DNA from: Planctomycetota bacterium
GTDB lineage: Bacteria; Planctomycetota; UBA1135; GCA-002686595
Direction of reading: 5' to 3'
Assembly (NCBI GenBank): GCA_016795205.1
Contig: JAEUHZ010000055.1
Span: 1-64,000, forward strand
Length of the DNA stretch: 64,000 nt
The notes under the pieces: generated by a model
What the model saw: the letters and a program-made list of their open reading frames with translations, nothing else
What the model was told of the DNA's origin: nothing
Database searches by the model: none
Translations under genes and position numbers: made by a program
In this document: piece after piece, positions 45,058 to 53,980 of the stretch
Numbering within the stretch: position 1 is the first letter of the stretch
Layout of the letters: every line of letters begins with the position of its first letter

Positions 45058-47178
45058 ATGCTGCGAACCGCCCCCCGCTGCGTCCTGCTCCTCGCCCTGT
45101 GCGCGCCGGCCTTCCTGGCGTGCGCGACCTCGACCTCCGACGTGCGCGCGGCGCGCGGCGCGGCGGGTGCCCAGGCCGAGGCTCTCACCTGGAGCCCGCA
45201 CGACGTCGAGACGCTGCGCGCGGTCGGATCCGCCGTGATTGCGCCCGACGGCCGGCAGGTGGCCTACACCCAGGTCGTGCCGCGCACGGCCTGGAAGGAC
45301 GAGGACGGCGCGCCCTGGACCGAGCTCCACGTCCTGGACGTCGAGAGCGGCGCCGCGCGGCCGTTCGTGACCGGGAAGACGAACGTCGGCCGCGTGGCCT
45401 GGATGCCGGACTCGAAGACGATCGCCTACCTCGCCAAGCGCGACGGCGACAAGGAGACGGCGTTGTGGGCGATCCGCACGGACGGCGGCGAGTCGCGCAA
45501 GGTCGCGGCGATCGAGGGCACCTCGATCAGCGCCTTCAGCTTCTCGCCCGACGGGCGCGAGGTCGCGCTGGTCGCGACCGAGCCCTTGGCCAAGGCGCGC
45601 AAGGAGCGCGAGGAGAAGGGCTTCAAGCAGCAGGTCTACGAGGAGGACGACCGCTTCGCGCGCGTGTGGATCGCCGAGACCAGGGAAGGTGCCGGCGCGC
45701 CGCGCAAGCTGGAGGTCGAGGGCCACGTCCACCAGTGCGTGTGGAGCCCGACCGACGCGCGGCTCGCGCTGGCCGTGGCGCCGACGCCGCTGGTCGACGA
45801 CGAGTACATGCGCACGCGCGTGCGCGTCGTCGATTCCAAGGACGGCACGGTCCTGCGGCGCATCGAGAACCCCGGCAAGCTGGGCACGATCGGCTGGACG
45901 CCGGACGCCAAGTGGATCGCCATGATCGCGGCCTCGGACCTGAACGACCCGGCCGCGACGACGTTCCGAGCCCATGCCAGCGGCACGGACTACGGCACGG
46001 AGTCGATCCAGCCGCTCCCGGACGAGTGGGAGGGCGCGGCGGTCGCGTTCGCCTTCCAGCCCGACGGGCACGCCCTGCTCGTGGCGGCCAAGGGCTGCGA
46101 GACCTCGTTCGAGAAGGTCAACGTCGCCAACCGCGGCGAGCAGAAGACGCTGGTCGCGCCGGGCGTGGCGATCTTCGGCAGCGTCTCGCTCTCCAAGGAC
46201 GGCCAGGTCGCGGCCTTCGTGGGCCACACGCCCAAGCACCCGCCCGAGCTGTGGACGATGCGCCACGGCGACGCGGCGCCGACGCGCCGCACGATCACGA
46301 ACCCCGCTCTCGAGGAGCTCTCCTTCGCGCGTCAGGAGGTCGTGCGCTGGAAGGCGCGCGACGGGCTGCTGCTCGAGGGCGTGCTGGTGCGGCCGGCGAA
46401 CGAGGAGCCGGGCCGTCGCTATCCGTTGATCCTCTCGGTCCACGGCGGCCCCGAGGCGCACGACTCGAACGGTTGGGTCACGAACTACAGCCGTCCGGGC
46501 CAGATCGCCGCCGCGCGCGGCTTCGCGGTGCTGTACCCGAACTACCGCGGCAGCACGGGCCGCGGCGTCGCCTTCCAGAAGAGCTCACAGGCCGATCCGG
46601 CGGGGCGTGAGTTCGACGATCTGGTCGACGCGGTCGACCACCTCGTGTCGATCGGGCTGGTCGACCGGGCCAAGGTCGGCGTCACCGGCGGCAGCTACGG
46701 CGGCTACGCCACGGCCTGGTGCTCGACGAAGCTCACCGAGCGCTTCGCCGCCGGCGTCATGTTCGTCGGGATCGCGGACAAGTTCTCGAAGTTCGGCACG
46801 ACGGACATCCCGGAGGAGGAGTTCCACGTCCACGCGCTGAAGCGCGTGTGGGACGCACCCGAGTTCGCACGCGAGCGCTCGCCGATCACGTACGCGGCCC
46901 AGTCGAAGACGCCGCTGCTCGTGCTGCACGGCAAGGACGACCCGCGCGTCGATCCGGGCCAGTCGCGCACGATGTACCGCCACATGAAGCTGCGCAGCCA
47001 GGCGCCGGTGCGGCTGGTGCTCTACCCGGGCGAAGGCCACGGCAACCGCAAGGCCGCCGCGCGGCTCGACTACGCGCTGCGCATGTTCCAGTGGTTCGAG
47101 CACTACCTGCAGGGGCCGGGCGGGGAGATGCCGCCCTACGAGGTCGTGTACACGAAGCCCGCCGCGGTCTCGGGCTGA
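45058..47178 (+). CDS. S9-family (prolyl oligopeptidase-like) peptidase, probable lipoprotein
   Basis: A 706-residue extracytoplasmic peptidase. The N-terminus (M-L-R-T-A-P-R-C then a hydrophobic core) ends in F-L-A-C-A-T, a plausible lipobox. Propeller-like repeats follow to about residue 420 (F-S-P-D-G-R-E-V-A-L, W-S-P-T-D-A). The C-terminal alpha/beta-hydrolase has the triad S546 (G-G-S-Y-G-G-Y-A), D628 (H-G-K-D-D-P-R-V) and H661 (G-E-G-H-G). It probably removes dipeptides or cleaves short peptides in the envelope, complementing the tricorn protease. AGGAGA lies 12 bases before the ATG, and a TATCCT box at 45005-45010 could be its -10 element. The 113-base gap after hsdR holds nothing else clear. 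Confidence 0.9.
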   Translation: MLRTAPRCVLLLALCAPAFLACATSTSDVRAARGAAGAQAEALTWSPHDVETLRAVGSAVIAPDGRQVAYTQVVPRTAWKDEDGAPWTELHVLDVESGAARPFVTGKTNVGRVAWMPDSKTIAYLAKRDGDKETALWAIRTDGGESRKVAAIEGTSISAFSFSPDGREVALVATEPLAKARKEREEKGFKQQVYEEDDRFARVWIAETREGAGAPRKLEVEGHVHQCVWSPTDARLALAVAPTPLVDDEYMRTRVRVVDSKDGTVLRRIENPGKLGTIGWTPDAKWIAMIAASDLNDPAATTFRAHASGTDYGTESIQPLPDEWEGAAVAFAFQPDGHALLVAAKGCETSFEKVNVANRGEQKTLVAPGVAIFGSVSLSKDGQVAAFVGHTPKHPPELWTMRHGDAAPTRRTITNPALEELSFARQEVVRWKARDGLLLEGVLVRPANEEPGRRYPLILSVHGGPEAHDSNGWVTNYSRPGQIAAARGFAVLYPNYRGSTGRGVAFQKSSQADPAGREFDDLVDAVDHLVSIGLVDRAKVGVTGGSYGGYATAWCSTKLTERFAAGVMFVGIADKFSKFGTTDIPEEEFHVHALKRVWDAPEFARERSPITYAAQSKTPLLVLHGKDDPRVDPGQSRTMYRHMKLRSQAPVRLVLYPGEGHGNRKAAARLDYALRMFQWFEHYLQGPGGEMPPYEVVYTKPAAVSG

Positions 47179-47215
47179 GCGGCTGGCGGGCGCCGCGGAC
47201 CCCGCCCGACCGGCC

Positions 47216-47232
47216 GCTCGCGCTCCGCGAGC
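47216..47232. terminator. Hairpin between convergent genes
   Basis: GCTCGCG (47216-47222), loop CTC, CGCGAGC (47226-47232) is a perfect seven-base stem in the 69-base gap between the S9 peptidase and the convergent lipoprotein gene. An adjacent GGCGGG/CCCGCC pair lies just before it. There is no T-tract, so it is only a candidate bidirectional terminator. Confidence 0.35.
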
Positions 47233-47247
47233 ACCAGCGCCACGCGC

Positions 47248-49296
47248 CTAGCGCGCGCGCAGCTCGACGTGCGCCGCGAGCCGTTGTCCGGCGACGAGCC
47301 GCACGCGGGTGCGCGTCGAGATCCAGCGCGCGCCCTCGAGCCGCAGCTCGTAGTCTCCGGGGAGCAGCAGGTCGCGCACCTCGCCCGTCTCGCCTGGCAG
47401 GAGCAGGAAGCCGCTCTCGCCGCCCACGACGAGGTCCAGGCTGCGCTCGGCTCCACCCGCCGCCGGCACGAGGACGAAGCGCGCGCCGAAGCGCTCGCGC
47501 TGCATGGCGGGCGGTGCCGCGCCGTCGAAGCCCGTGGGCGGCGGCCCGACGAGCTCGGCCGTGAGCGCCAAGCGCCCTCCGCGCTCGGGCACGATCGTGA
47601 CCAGCGCCTCGCCCTCACTGGGGATCTGGACCGGCTCGCGCGCGCTCCACGGGAACAGCCAGGCCCCCGCTGGGCCCTCGACCTCGACGAAGAGTCGGTG
47701 CGCACCGGGGGGCAGCCCCTCGAGGACGCCGTCCTCGTCCGTCTCGCGCACGCCCAGGTCCAGGTCGACCAGGCCCGTCACGGGCGAGGCCAGCGCGACC
47801 CGCAAGCGTGCCCCGGAGAGCGCCGCGTCGGCCAGGACGAGGCGCAGGCGGCCGCCCTGCGCGCGCGGCGCCAGCGCGAGCTCGCGCTCGAGGTGCTGCA
47901 CGCCGGTGCCGAAGAACACGAGCTGCTCGGGCGACGCGCGCGCGCCGAGCCGGGCCCGGACCGCCATGGGCGTCTCGGGGTCGACGCTGAAGGCGGCGAG
48001 CGCCCCGGGGCCGCGCGTCGCCGCGCGCCGGCTGCCGCCGGCGACGTAGCCGCCGGCCTCGTCCAGTCCCAGATCGACGACCTCGACGAGCGCGCCGTGG
48101 ACCGGCTGGCCGTGCTCGTCGACCACGCGCACGACGAGCAGCGGCGTCTCGACGCGCAGCTCGAGATCGGTCTGCCCCGGCTGGAAGCGCGCCTGCCGCG
48201 GCTCGACGACCACGGCAGGATCCGCGGCCACGATGGCGAAGTGCTGCATCCGCAAGGCGCGGAACTCGAAGGCGCCGCCCTCGTCGGTCGTGGTCCGCGA
48301 CCATGAGAGCCCCTCGCCGCGCTCGACCTCGCGCGCGCGGCGCACGACCGACGCGAAGCCGTCCGGCTGGATCAGGGCCTCGCCCTCCATGGCCAGGAGC
48401 TCGAGGTGGCGGGCCGGCGTGCCATCGACGTGGCGCGCGATGCCGGCCAGTCGGTCGCCGCCGCCCAGCACGACATCGCCGACGTCGAGATCCTCGCGTG
48501 CGCGGGCTTCGATCTCGCGGGCGTGGACGCCGAAGCCGTCCGCCCGCAGCGCAAGGTGCAGCGTCGCGCCCGCCGCGAAGCCCAGCACGAAGCGTCCGTC
48601 GTCGCCGGCCTCGGCCTCGTCGACGAGCGTCAGCCCGCCCGGCCCGGAGCGACCGTCCTGGAGCGCGATCGCGGCCGTGGCGCGCGGCACGGGCGCGCCG
48701 TGCGTGTCGACGGCTCGTCCGCGCACGAGCGCGCCTTCGGCCAGTCGGATCTCGAGCTCGACGCGCCGAGCGCCGAGGGGGGCGCCCGGCGCGAGCGGCG
48801 CGCGCGCGCGGCCCGGCTGGAAGCCCCGCGCTTCGACGCGCGCAGCGACGCGCGCGCCAGCGAGCTCGGTCGCGCTGCGCGTCGAGAGGCCGGGGAGCAC
48901 AGCCCGGAACGTCCCGTCCGCGGCGCTCTCGGTCGTGGCCAGCGTGCGCGTGCGCCCGTCCGCCAGGACGACGTCGAGCGCGATGCGCGCTCCAGCGACG
49001 GGCTCGCCGCCGGCCAGCGCGCGCACGCTGCCGCGTGCGCTCCAGCGGGCAGCATCGGATTCCACGGCCGCGTCGAGGTCGGCGAGAGGCTGTGGCTCCG
49101 CGCGGCCGCGCGGCTCGCTGCGGCCCGCGCTGGGCGCCTCAGGGGTCACCGGACGAGCCGGCGGCGGGGCCCTGCGGCCCGGCTCCGCGGGCGGGATCGG
49201 CGCCGGTTCGCCGCAGCTCCCAAGGAGCAGCGCCACGACGAGCGCAGCGCGGGCAGGTACACGGATCGAAGCGAAGGCTCGCACGCCGCGCATCAT
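47248..49296 (-). CDS. Lipoprotein with carboxypeptidase-regulatory-like domains
   Basis: A 682-residue exported protein. The N-terminus (M-M-R-G-V-R-A-F-A-S-I-R-V then hydrophobic A-L-V-V-A-L-L-L-G-S-C-G) ends in a lipobox with Cys near residue 26. A Pro/Ala/Arg-rich linker is followed by several Ig-like/CarboxypepD_reg-type repeats (A-G-A-R-I-A-L-D-V, A-D-G-T-F-R-A-V-L-P; G-R-A-V-D-T-H-G-A-P-V-P; V-V-D-E-H-G-Q-P-V-H-G-A-L-V-E; L-P-P-G-A-H-R-L-F). These domains are structural or ligand-binding; no catalytic motif is seen. Last gene of the minus-strand operon, its ATG overlapping the upstream stop by 4 bases. Confidence 0.75.
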   Translation of the reverse strand: MMRGVRAFASIRVPARAALVVALLLGSCGEPAPIPPAEPGRRAPPPARPVTPEAPSAGRSEPRGRAEPQPLADLDAAVESDAARWSARGSVRALAGGEPVAGARIALDVVLADGRTRTLATTESAADGTFRAVLPGLSTRSATELAGARVAARVEARGFQPGRARAPLAPGAPLGARRVELEIRLAEGALVRGRAVDTHGAPVPRATAAIALQDGRSGPGGLTLVDEAEAGDDGRFVLGFAAGATLHLALRADGFGVHAREIEARAREDLDVGDVVLGGGDRLAGIARHVDGTPARHLELLAMEGEALIQPDGFASVVRRAREVERGEGLSWSRTTTDEGGAFEFRALRMQHFAIVAADPAVVVEPRQARFQPGQTDLELRVETPLLVVRVVDEHGQPVHGALVEVVDLGLDEAGGYVAGGSRRAATRGPGALAAFSVDPETPMAVRARLGARASPEQLVFFGTGVQHLERELALAPRAQGGRLRLVLADAALSGARLRVALASPVTGLVDLDLGVRETDEDGVLEGLPPGAHRLFVEVEGPAGAWLFPWSAREPVQIPSEGEALVTIVPERGGRLALTAELVGPPPTGFDGAAPPAMQRERFGARFVLVPAAGGAERSLDLVVGGESGFLLLPGETGEVRDLLLPGDYELRLEGARWISTRTRVRLVAGQRLAAHVELRAR

Positions 49297-50111
49297 GGTC
49301 GATTGGCCGTCCGCGCCGCGAGAGCCCGCTCGAGTTCCTGGGCGGCGCGCGCGCGTTCGGCCGCCGGGGCCTCCGGGCGGTAGGGGTTCGGCACGCCGAC
49401 GTGCTGCGCGAGGGCCTCGGCGGCGCGCCACTGCGCGAAACCGAGCGACTCGAGCGGCTCGACACCCCGCGGAAATGCCGGGCGTGCGGCCTGCGCGGGC
49501 GTGCCCTCGCGGAGCAGCGCGAGGAGCAGCGGCGCGGTCCCAGCGCGCCCCAGCGCCAGGCTGGCGGCTGCGCACTCGGCGCGCACGGCCAAGCGCGGGT
49601 GGGGGCGCCGGCCCCGGGCCAGGTCCTCGAGCGCGGCGGCCTCGGCGGGCTCGCCCACGCGCCCCAAGGCCGCAGCCACGGCCACGTCGACGGCCGGGAA
49701 CGTGGCTTCTGCGGTCCGCAGCCGGCGCTCGAGCCGCGCGCGGAGCGCGGCGCGTGCCTCCGGCGCGCGGCTGGCCGCGAGCAACAGCACGGCCCGCAGC
49801 GCCACGTCCACCCCTCCGTCGAGCGCCCGGACGAGGTCGTCGAGGTCGCGCGCCTCGAGCGCTCCCGGCAGCCCGAGCGGGTTCCAGCGCGCCAGCGCTT
49901 CCTCGAAGGCCGCCGGGCGCAGCGCGCTCCAGCCGGCGGGCAGGGCCAGCTCGAAGCGCGCCGGTGGCTCGGGGCCCGCTTCGGAGGCGGCGCGCGGCTC
50001 GCTCGCGCGCGGCTCGGGGCGGGGCACCGCGAGCGGTGCTGGGACGGGCGCGGGAGCCCGACAGCCCGCGCCCACGGTGAGGAGCGCGGCGAGGAGCGGG
50101 ATGCGGCGCAT
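49293..50111 (-). CDS. HEAT-repeat-like lipoprotein, unknown
   Basis: A 272-residue protein. The leader M-R-R-I-P-L-L-A-A-L-L-T-V-G-A-G-C has a lipobox (G-A-G-C) near residue 17, followed by a Pro/Glu/Ala-rich spacer. The remainder is almost entirely helical with recurrent A-L-x-x-L-A-x-R patterns (A-A-L-G-R-V-G-E-P-A-E-A-A-A-L), suggestive of HEAT-like repeats for protein binding. No catalytic motif. It is coupled to the carboxypeptidase-regulatory-like lipoprotein gene by ATGA and lies 39 bases downstream of the DUF4388 gene. Confidence 0.6.
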   Translation of the reverse strand: MRRIPLLAALLTVGAGCRAPAPVPAPLAVPRPEPRASEPRAASEAGPEPPARFELALPAGWSALRPAAFEEALARWNPLGLPGALEARDLDDLVRALDGGVDVALRAVLLLAASRAPEARAALRARLERRLRTAEATFPAVDVAVAAALGRVGEPAEAAALEDLARGRRPHPRLAVRAECAAASLALGRAGTAPLLLALLREGTPAQAARPAFPRGVEPLESLGFAQWRAAEALAQHVGVPNPYRPEAPAAERARAAQELERALAARTANRP

Positions 50112-50150
50112 CGCGCGGCAGCCTAGCCCAGGCCCGCGCGCGCCTCCACG

Positions 50151-53100
50151 TCAGGGCGCGAAGGTGCGCAGGCCCTGCTCGTCCGAGATCCACAGGCGCC
50201 CGCGCGGGATCGTCACGCTCGGCGCCTCCCACGCGAGGTACGTCCAGTCGCCTGCACGGCGGAAGTGCGCCACGCGCTCGCCGTCGGGGCCGTGTCGCAC
50301 CGTATAGACCTCGGGGCCGACCTCGACCGCGGCCGCCGTCCAGGGCGAGGCGAAGCGCGTCGCCGAGCTCGCGCGGCGGCGCAGCACGGCCAGACCGGCG
50401 CTCGATCCCAGCCGGTGCTCCTCGCGGTCCTCGAGCAGCGAGCCCTCGGCTTCCTCGGGCTTGAGCCGGTCCGTCCAGGTGTACGACGTCCCGTTCTTGA
50501 AGCGCACCACGACCTGGTTCTGGATGACCGCGGGACCCGCGACCGGCGGCGCGGCCGCCGACCAGGGTCCGTCGCGCTTGCCGTCCGCGGCCGCCACGAT
50601 CCAGACCTCGCCGTCCTCGGTGACGACGAGCAAGTGACCCGGCCGACCGGGGAGGAACACGGGCGCGCGACCGATGCCGCCCAGGGAGGAGAGGTTCGCG
50701 CTCCACGCGCAGGCGCCGTCGCGCGTCAGCCGCGCGATCGTCCCGGCGCGGTCGACCACGATGTGGTCGTCGCCCACGGCCACGGGCGGTGCCTCGACCC
50801 GGCCGAGCGCGCCCCAGGCGCGCTCGGGCAGGCGCGACAGGATGACCGCCACGTTGGCCGGATGCTCGGAGACGACGCGGTGTGGCGCGTGCCCCTCGAG
50901 CTCCAGCGTGAACTCCAGCTGCTCCCTCCACGTCGTCTCGAGCGTGAAGGGCGTCACGCGCTCCGTGCCGTCCGGCATTCGGGCGCGGGCGCCAGGCGGC
51001 ACGGTGCTCACGCGCCAGGGCAGGAGCCAGGCGTCCGGATCGGCGAGTGCCGCCTTGAGGCGCTCGTAGGCCTCGGGCTGCCGGCCGGCCTCGGCCAGCG
51101 TGCGGGCCTCGCTCAGCGCGCGCACGCGCGCCTCGACCACGGCGATCTCGCGCTGGAAGAGGCGCCCCAGGCTGCCGGACGGGTCCGTCGCCACGAGCTC
51201 GCGGTAGGCCTCGAGCGACCGCTTGTGGTCGCCGGCCTTCTCGTGCGCGCGGGCCGTGTTGATCAGCAGGTCCTGGGCCGCCAGGTTCTCGCGCTTCTCG
51301 CGCTCGGCGCGCTCGCGCGCGCGCTGTTCGCCGCGCGCTTCGACGCGTTGGCGCAGGACGGTCAGGCGTTCCCCGAACTCGCGCGCCGCCGGCTGCCGCT
51401 GCTCCGCGAGGAGTCCGTCCAGGGAGCGCAGCAGCGCCAGCAGGCGCTCCTCGGCGCGCATCTGAGCCTGCGTGTCCTCGATGCGGGCGCCGAGCGCGCC
51501 GACCTGGGCGTCGAGACGCGCGGCCAGGCCGTTGTACAGGTCCGAGACGAGCGGCAGGGGCTCGTCGCCAGCCCGCAGCGTGGGCGGCGGAGGGAGCTTC
51601 AACGCGCGGTGCAGGCCGAGCTCGACGTCGCCGACCGTGCACTCGATCGCGGCGCCGTTGTACTCGTCGCTCCAGGCGGTGCGGATGGCGGTTTCCGTGA
51701 CGCGCTTGCGCTCGGTGAGCTCGGCCCGCAACGCCGCGACCCGCGGCGACTCGTCGCCGGGGAAGGCCGCGTCGAGCTCGAGCAGCGCCGCCGCCGGATC
51801 GTCGGCCAGCGCCAGGACCCGCGAGACCCGGTCTTGGGTCTCGCGGTGGGACACGAACTGGACGAGCGCCCCGACCCCCAGGGCCGCGACCAGGGCCAGT
51901 GCGACCAGCGAGTGCTTGCGCACGAGCGTGCGCTGGACCGAGCGCGCGCGGGCCTTGAGGTACAGGCGGCGGATGTCGCGGTCGCCGGGCAGCGCGTCGG
52001 TCAACGCGCGCAGCGCGGGCAGCACGTCCTCGCCCCGGCCGGCCTCGACCTCGGGGCGCGCGACCTCGAGCACGAAGGGCGCGGCCTCGTCGGCGATGCC
52101 CGCTTGGGCCATGGCCGTGCCGATCTCGACGCGCACGTGCAGCGTCTCCGGCGCCCGCGCGGCCGCGATGCGCAGCAGGGCGGCGGCCGCCAGGGCGCGG
52201 TTCTCGCGCAGGAAGGCGCGCGCCAGCGCCAGCAGGTCGCGCACACCCGGCACGTTGGGATCGACCGAGGCCCGCAGTTGCCAGGCGACGAGCCGCACCT
52301 GCGTGGTGCGGTCGCCGCCCTTCTCGCGCGCGTACTCGCGCCAGCGCGCGAGCGACGGCATCGGGGCGTGCGTGCCGTGGTCCAGGCGGCGCAGGAAGGC
52401 GCGCGCGAAGCGCGGCGGCAGTGCGTGGAGCACCGGCTGCAGCCGACCGGACTGCCACTCGGCCTCGAAGCCGTGCGCGTCGATCTCGGCCAGCGGCCCA
52501 CCCGGCGCGGCACGCAGCCAGGACACGAGCCGGCCCACCGCGCGCTCGGTCTGCGCGCGCGCCAGCTCGTGCTGCACGAGGTAGAGGAGCTCGGGCGGGG
52601 TCGAGTAGCGCAGCGCGCCGCGGCGCAGCTCGGCGATCGCGACGTTGCGGGCCTGGCGCAGCGGCCAGCCCAAGCGGTCGGCCATCTCGATCAAGCTCGA
52701 CGTGCCGTCGCAGACGCGGTGCAGGCGCTCGACGTCGCCCTTCATCGCGCCCGAGTCGAGACGCTGGAACACGACGTTCTCGACGTCGATCCATCCGCAT
52801 CCGAGCGTGTCCCAGTCGTCCTTGAGGCGCGCGTACTCGAGCAGCGCGCCCTCGATCGGCTGCGGGGCGCACCACACCGACTCGCGGCCCGGGCCGCTCT
52901 TCTCGAGGCCTTGCTCCGCGGAGCCTAGGCCTGAGCCTTCGGGTCGGTGCGGCACCGGACCGGGCGCGAAGCGGAAGTGGACGGTCGACGAGTCCAGCAG
53001 CCGGTAGAGCGTTTCGAGGCGCCGCGCGCGCGCGATCTCCTCCATGCGCAGCGCGTCGACGTTCGTCTCGGGAGCGTCGACCCAGGCGATGCGCGCCAGC

Positions 53101-53282
53101 TTGCGCCACGTCTCGGGGTCCTCGTCCGGCTCCGGGAGCAGGTGCAGCGCGCCGTCCTCGACGCCCAGGGTGGCCCGCAAGCCGTCCTTGGAATGGAGGG
53201 ACAGAACGCCCGATCGGCCGCGGGCAAGACTCTGCAGCAGGTCGGCGAGGCCGATGCCGCCGACGTCTCCCTGGAAACTCAT
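50151..53282 (-). CDS. DUF4388 protein with membrane helix and C-terminal PQQ-like beta-propeller
   Basis: A 1043-residue protein. Residues 1-95 are a DUF4388 domain (M-S-F-Q-G-D-V-G-G-I-G-L-A-D-L-L-Q-S-L, then G-V-L-S-L-H-S), often found in myxobacterial and planctomycete signalling proteins. A long helical middle with TPR-like repeats follows, with one membrane helix near residues 462-480 (S-L-V-A-L-A-L-V-A-A-L-G-V-G) and a coiled coil around 610-690 rich in Arg and Glu. The C-terminus (about 800-1043) looks like PQQ/WD-type propeller blades (V-D-R-A-G-T-I-A-R-L, V-T-E-D-G-E-V-W-I-V-A-A-A-D-G). The order suggests a cytoplasmic regulatory part and a periplasmic sensor or scaffold. No kinase domain is present. 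Confidence 0.72.
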   Translation of the reverse strand: MSFQGDVGGIGLADLLQSLARGRSGVLSLHSKDGLRATLGVEDGALHLLPEPDEDPETWRKLARIAWVDAPETNVDALRMEEIARARRLETLYRLLDSSTVHFRFAPGPVPHRPEGSGLGSAEQGLEKSGPGRESVWCAPQPIEGALLEYARLKDDWDTLGCGWIDVENVVFQRLDSGAMKGDVERLHRVCDGTSSLIEMADRLGWPLRQARNVAIAELRRGALRYSTPPELLYLVQHELARAQTERAVGRLVSWLRAAPGGPLAEIDAHGFEAEWQSGRLQPVLHALPPRFARAFLRRLDHGTHAPMPSLARWREYAREKGGDRTTQVRLVAWQLRASVDPNVPGVRDLLALARAFLRENRALAAAALLRIAAARAPETLHVRVEIGTAMAQAGIADEAAPFVLEVARPEVEAGRGEDVLPALRALTDALPGDRDIRRLYLKARARSVQRTLVRKHSLVALALVAALGVGALVQFVSHRETQDRVSRVLALADDPAAALLELDAAFPGDESPRVAALRAELTERKRVTETAIRTAWSDEYNGAAIECTVGDVELGLHRALKLPPPPTLRAGDEPLPLVSDLYNGLAARLDAQVGALGARIEDTQAQMRAEERLLALLRSLDGLLAEQRQPAAREFGERLTVLRQRVEARGEQRARERAEREKRENLAAQDLLINTARAHEKAGDHKRSLEAYRELVATDPSGSLGRLFQREIAVVEARVRALSEARTLAEAGRQPEAYERLKAALADPDAWLLPWRVSTVPPGARARMPDGTERVTPFTLETTWREQLEFTLELEGHAPHRVVSEHPANVAVILSRLPERAWGALGRVEAPPVAVGDDHIVVDRAGTIARLTRDGACAWSANLSSLGGIGRAPVFLPGRPGHLLVVTEDGEVWIVAAADGKRDGPWSAAAPPVAGPAVIQNQVVVRFKNGTSYTWTDRLKPEEAEGSLLEDREEHRLGSSAGLAVLRRRASSATRFASPWTAAAVEVGPEVYTVRHGPDGERVAHFRRAGDWTYLAWEAPSVTIPRGRLWISDEQGLRTFAP

Positions 53283-53335
53283 GTGGGGTTCCAGCGCGTA
53301 TCGGCCGGGCCTGCGCGGGGAGTGGAGCCACCCGC

Positions 53336-53980
53336 TCAGGAAACGAGCCGGCGCAGGCGCTCCAGGTCCTCGGGCGTGTCGAGGTCGTCGAGGATGCGGT
53401 CCGTGTCGCAATCGAGCGCCAGGAGCGGCTCCGCGCGCTCGCGCACGGCGCGCAGCGGAAAGTCCTTCCAGGCCAGGCCGCGCTCGTCGAGCAGCAGGCT
53501 GAGCTCGCGGCACAGGCCGGCGCCGACGACCACGGGGTGACCGAAGCGTGGCCCCGGGGCGGCGCTCGGATGCGCGCCGTCGAGGCCCGCGGCACGGCGC
53601 GGCTGGAGCCAGGCGCGCGGACCGCCGCGCGCGCGCCACAGGGTCGCGAGACCGGCGAAGACCTCGCGGGGGACGAGCGGGACGTCGACGGGCGCGAAGC
53701 ACAGGTCGAGTCCCGCCCGCGCGCGGGCCGCCAGCGCGCAGCTCGTCGTGCGCCCCTCGCTCCAGCGCGCGTTCACGAGCACCTCGACGCCGGGTGGAGC
53801 GGCCCGCGCGATCGCGGCCTGGTCCGGGCCCGCGACGACGAGCGGCGGCGCTCCGTCCATGTCGGCGCCGGCCGCGAGCAGCCGCGCGAGCGGCGTCCGC
53901 CCGCCGAGGTCCACCAGCGCCTTGCAGGCACCCAGCCGTCGGCTCGCGCCGGCCGCGAGCAGCACGAGCGCCGGTGTCAT
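53336..53980 (-). CDS. MobA/MocA-like nucleotidyltransferase
   Basis: A 214-residue protein with the NTP-transferase signature L-V-L-L-A-A-G-A-S-R-R-L-G-A-C-K at residues 5-20 and metal-site P-V-D-V-P-L-V. This matches the MobA/MocA family that transfers GMP or CMP to molybdopterin, and related cytidylyltransferases; which nucleotide and acceptor are used here is unclear. Its ATG overlaps the ThiF-like stop by 4 bases. No other molybdenum cofactor genes are nearby, so a different acceptor is possible. Family length is normal. Confidence 0.78.
   Translation of the reverse strand: MTPALVLLAAGASRRLGACKALVDLGGRTPLARLLAAGADMDGAPPLVVAGPDQAAIARAAPPGVEVLVNARWSEGRTTSCALAARARAGLDLCFAPVDVPLVPREVFAGLATLWRARGGPRAWLQPRRAAGLDGAHPSAAPGPRFGHPVVVGAGLCRELSLLLDERGLAWKDFPLRAVRERAEPLLALDCDTDRILDDLDTPEDLERLRRLVS

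Noticed and set aside
49297..53595. Upstream extension of the 47248-49296 lipoprotein to more than 2000 residues
   Set aside because: The extension lies over the HEAT-like and DUF4388 genes in another frame and is Arg/Pro/Gly-rich; the ATGA overlap and signal peptide at 49296 fix the start.
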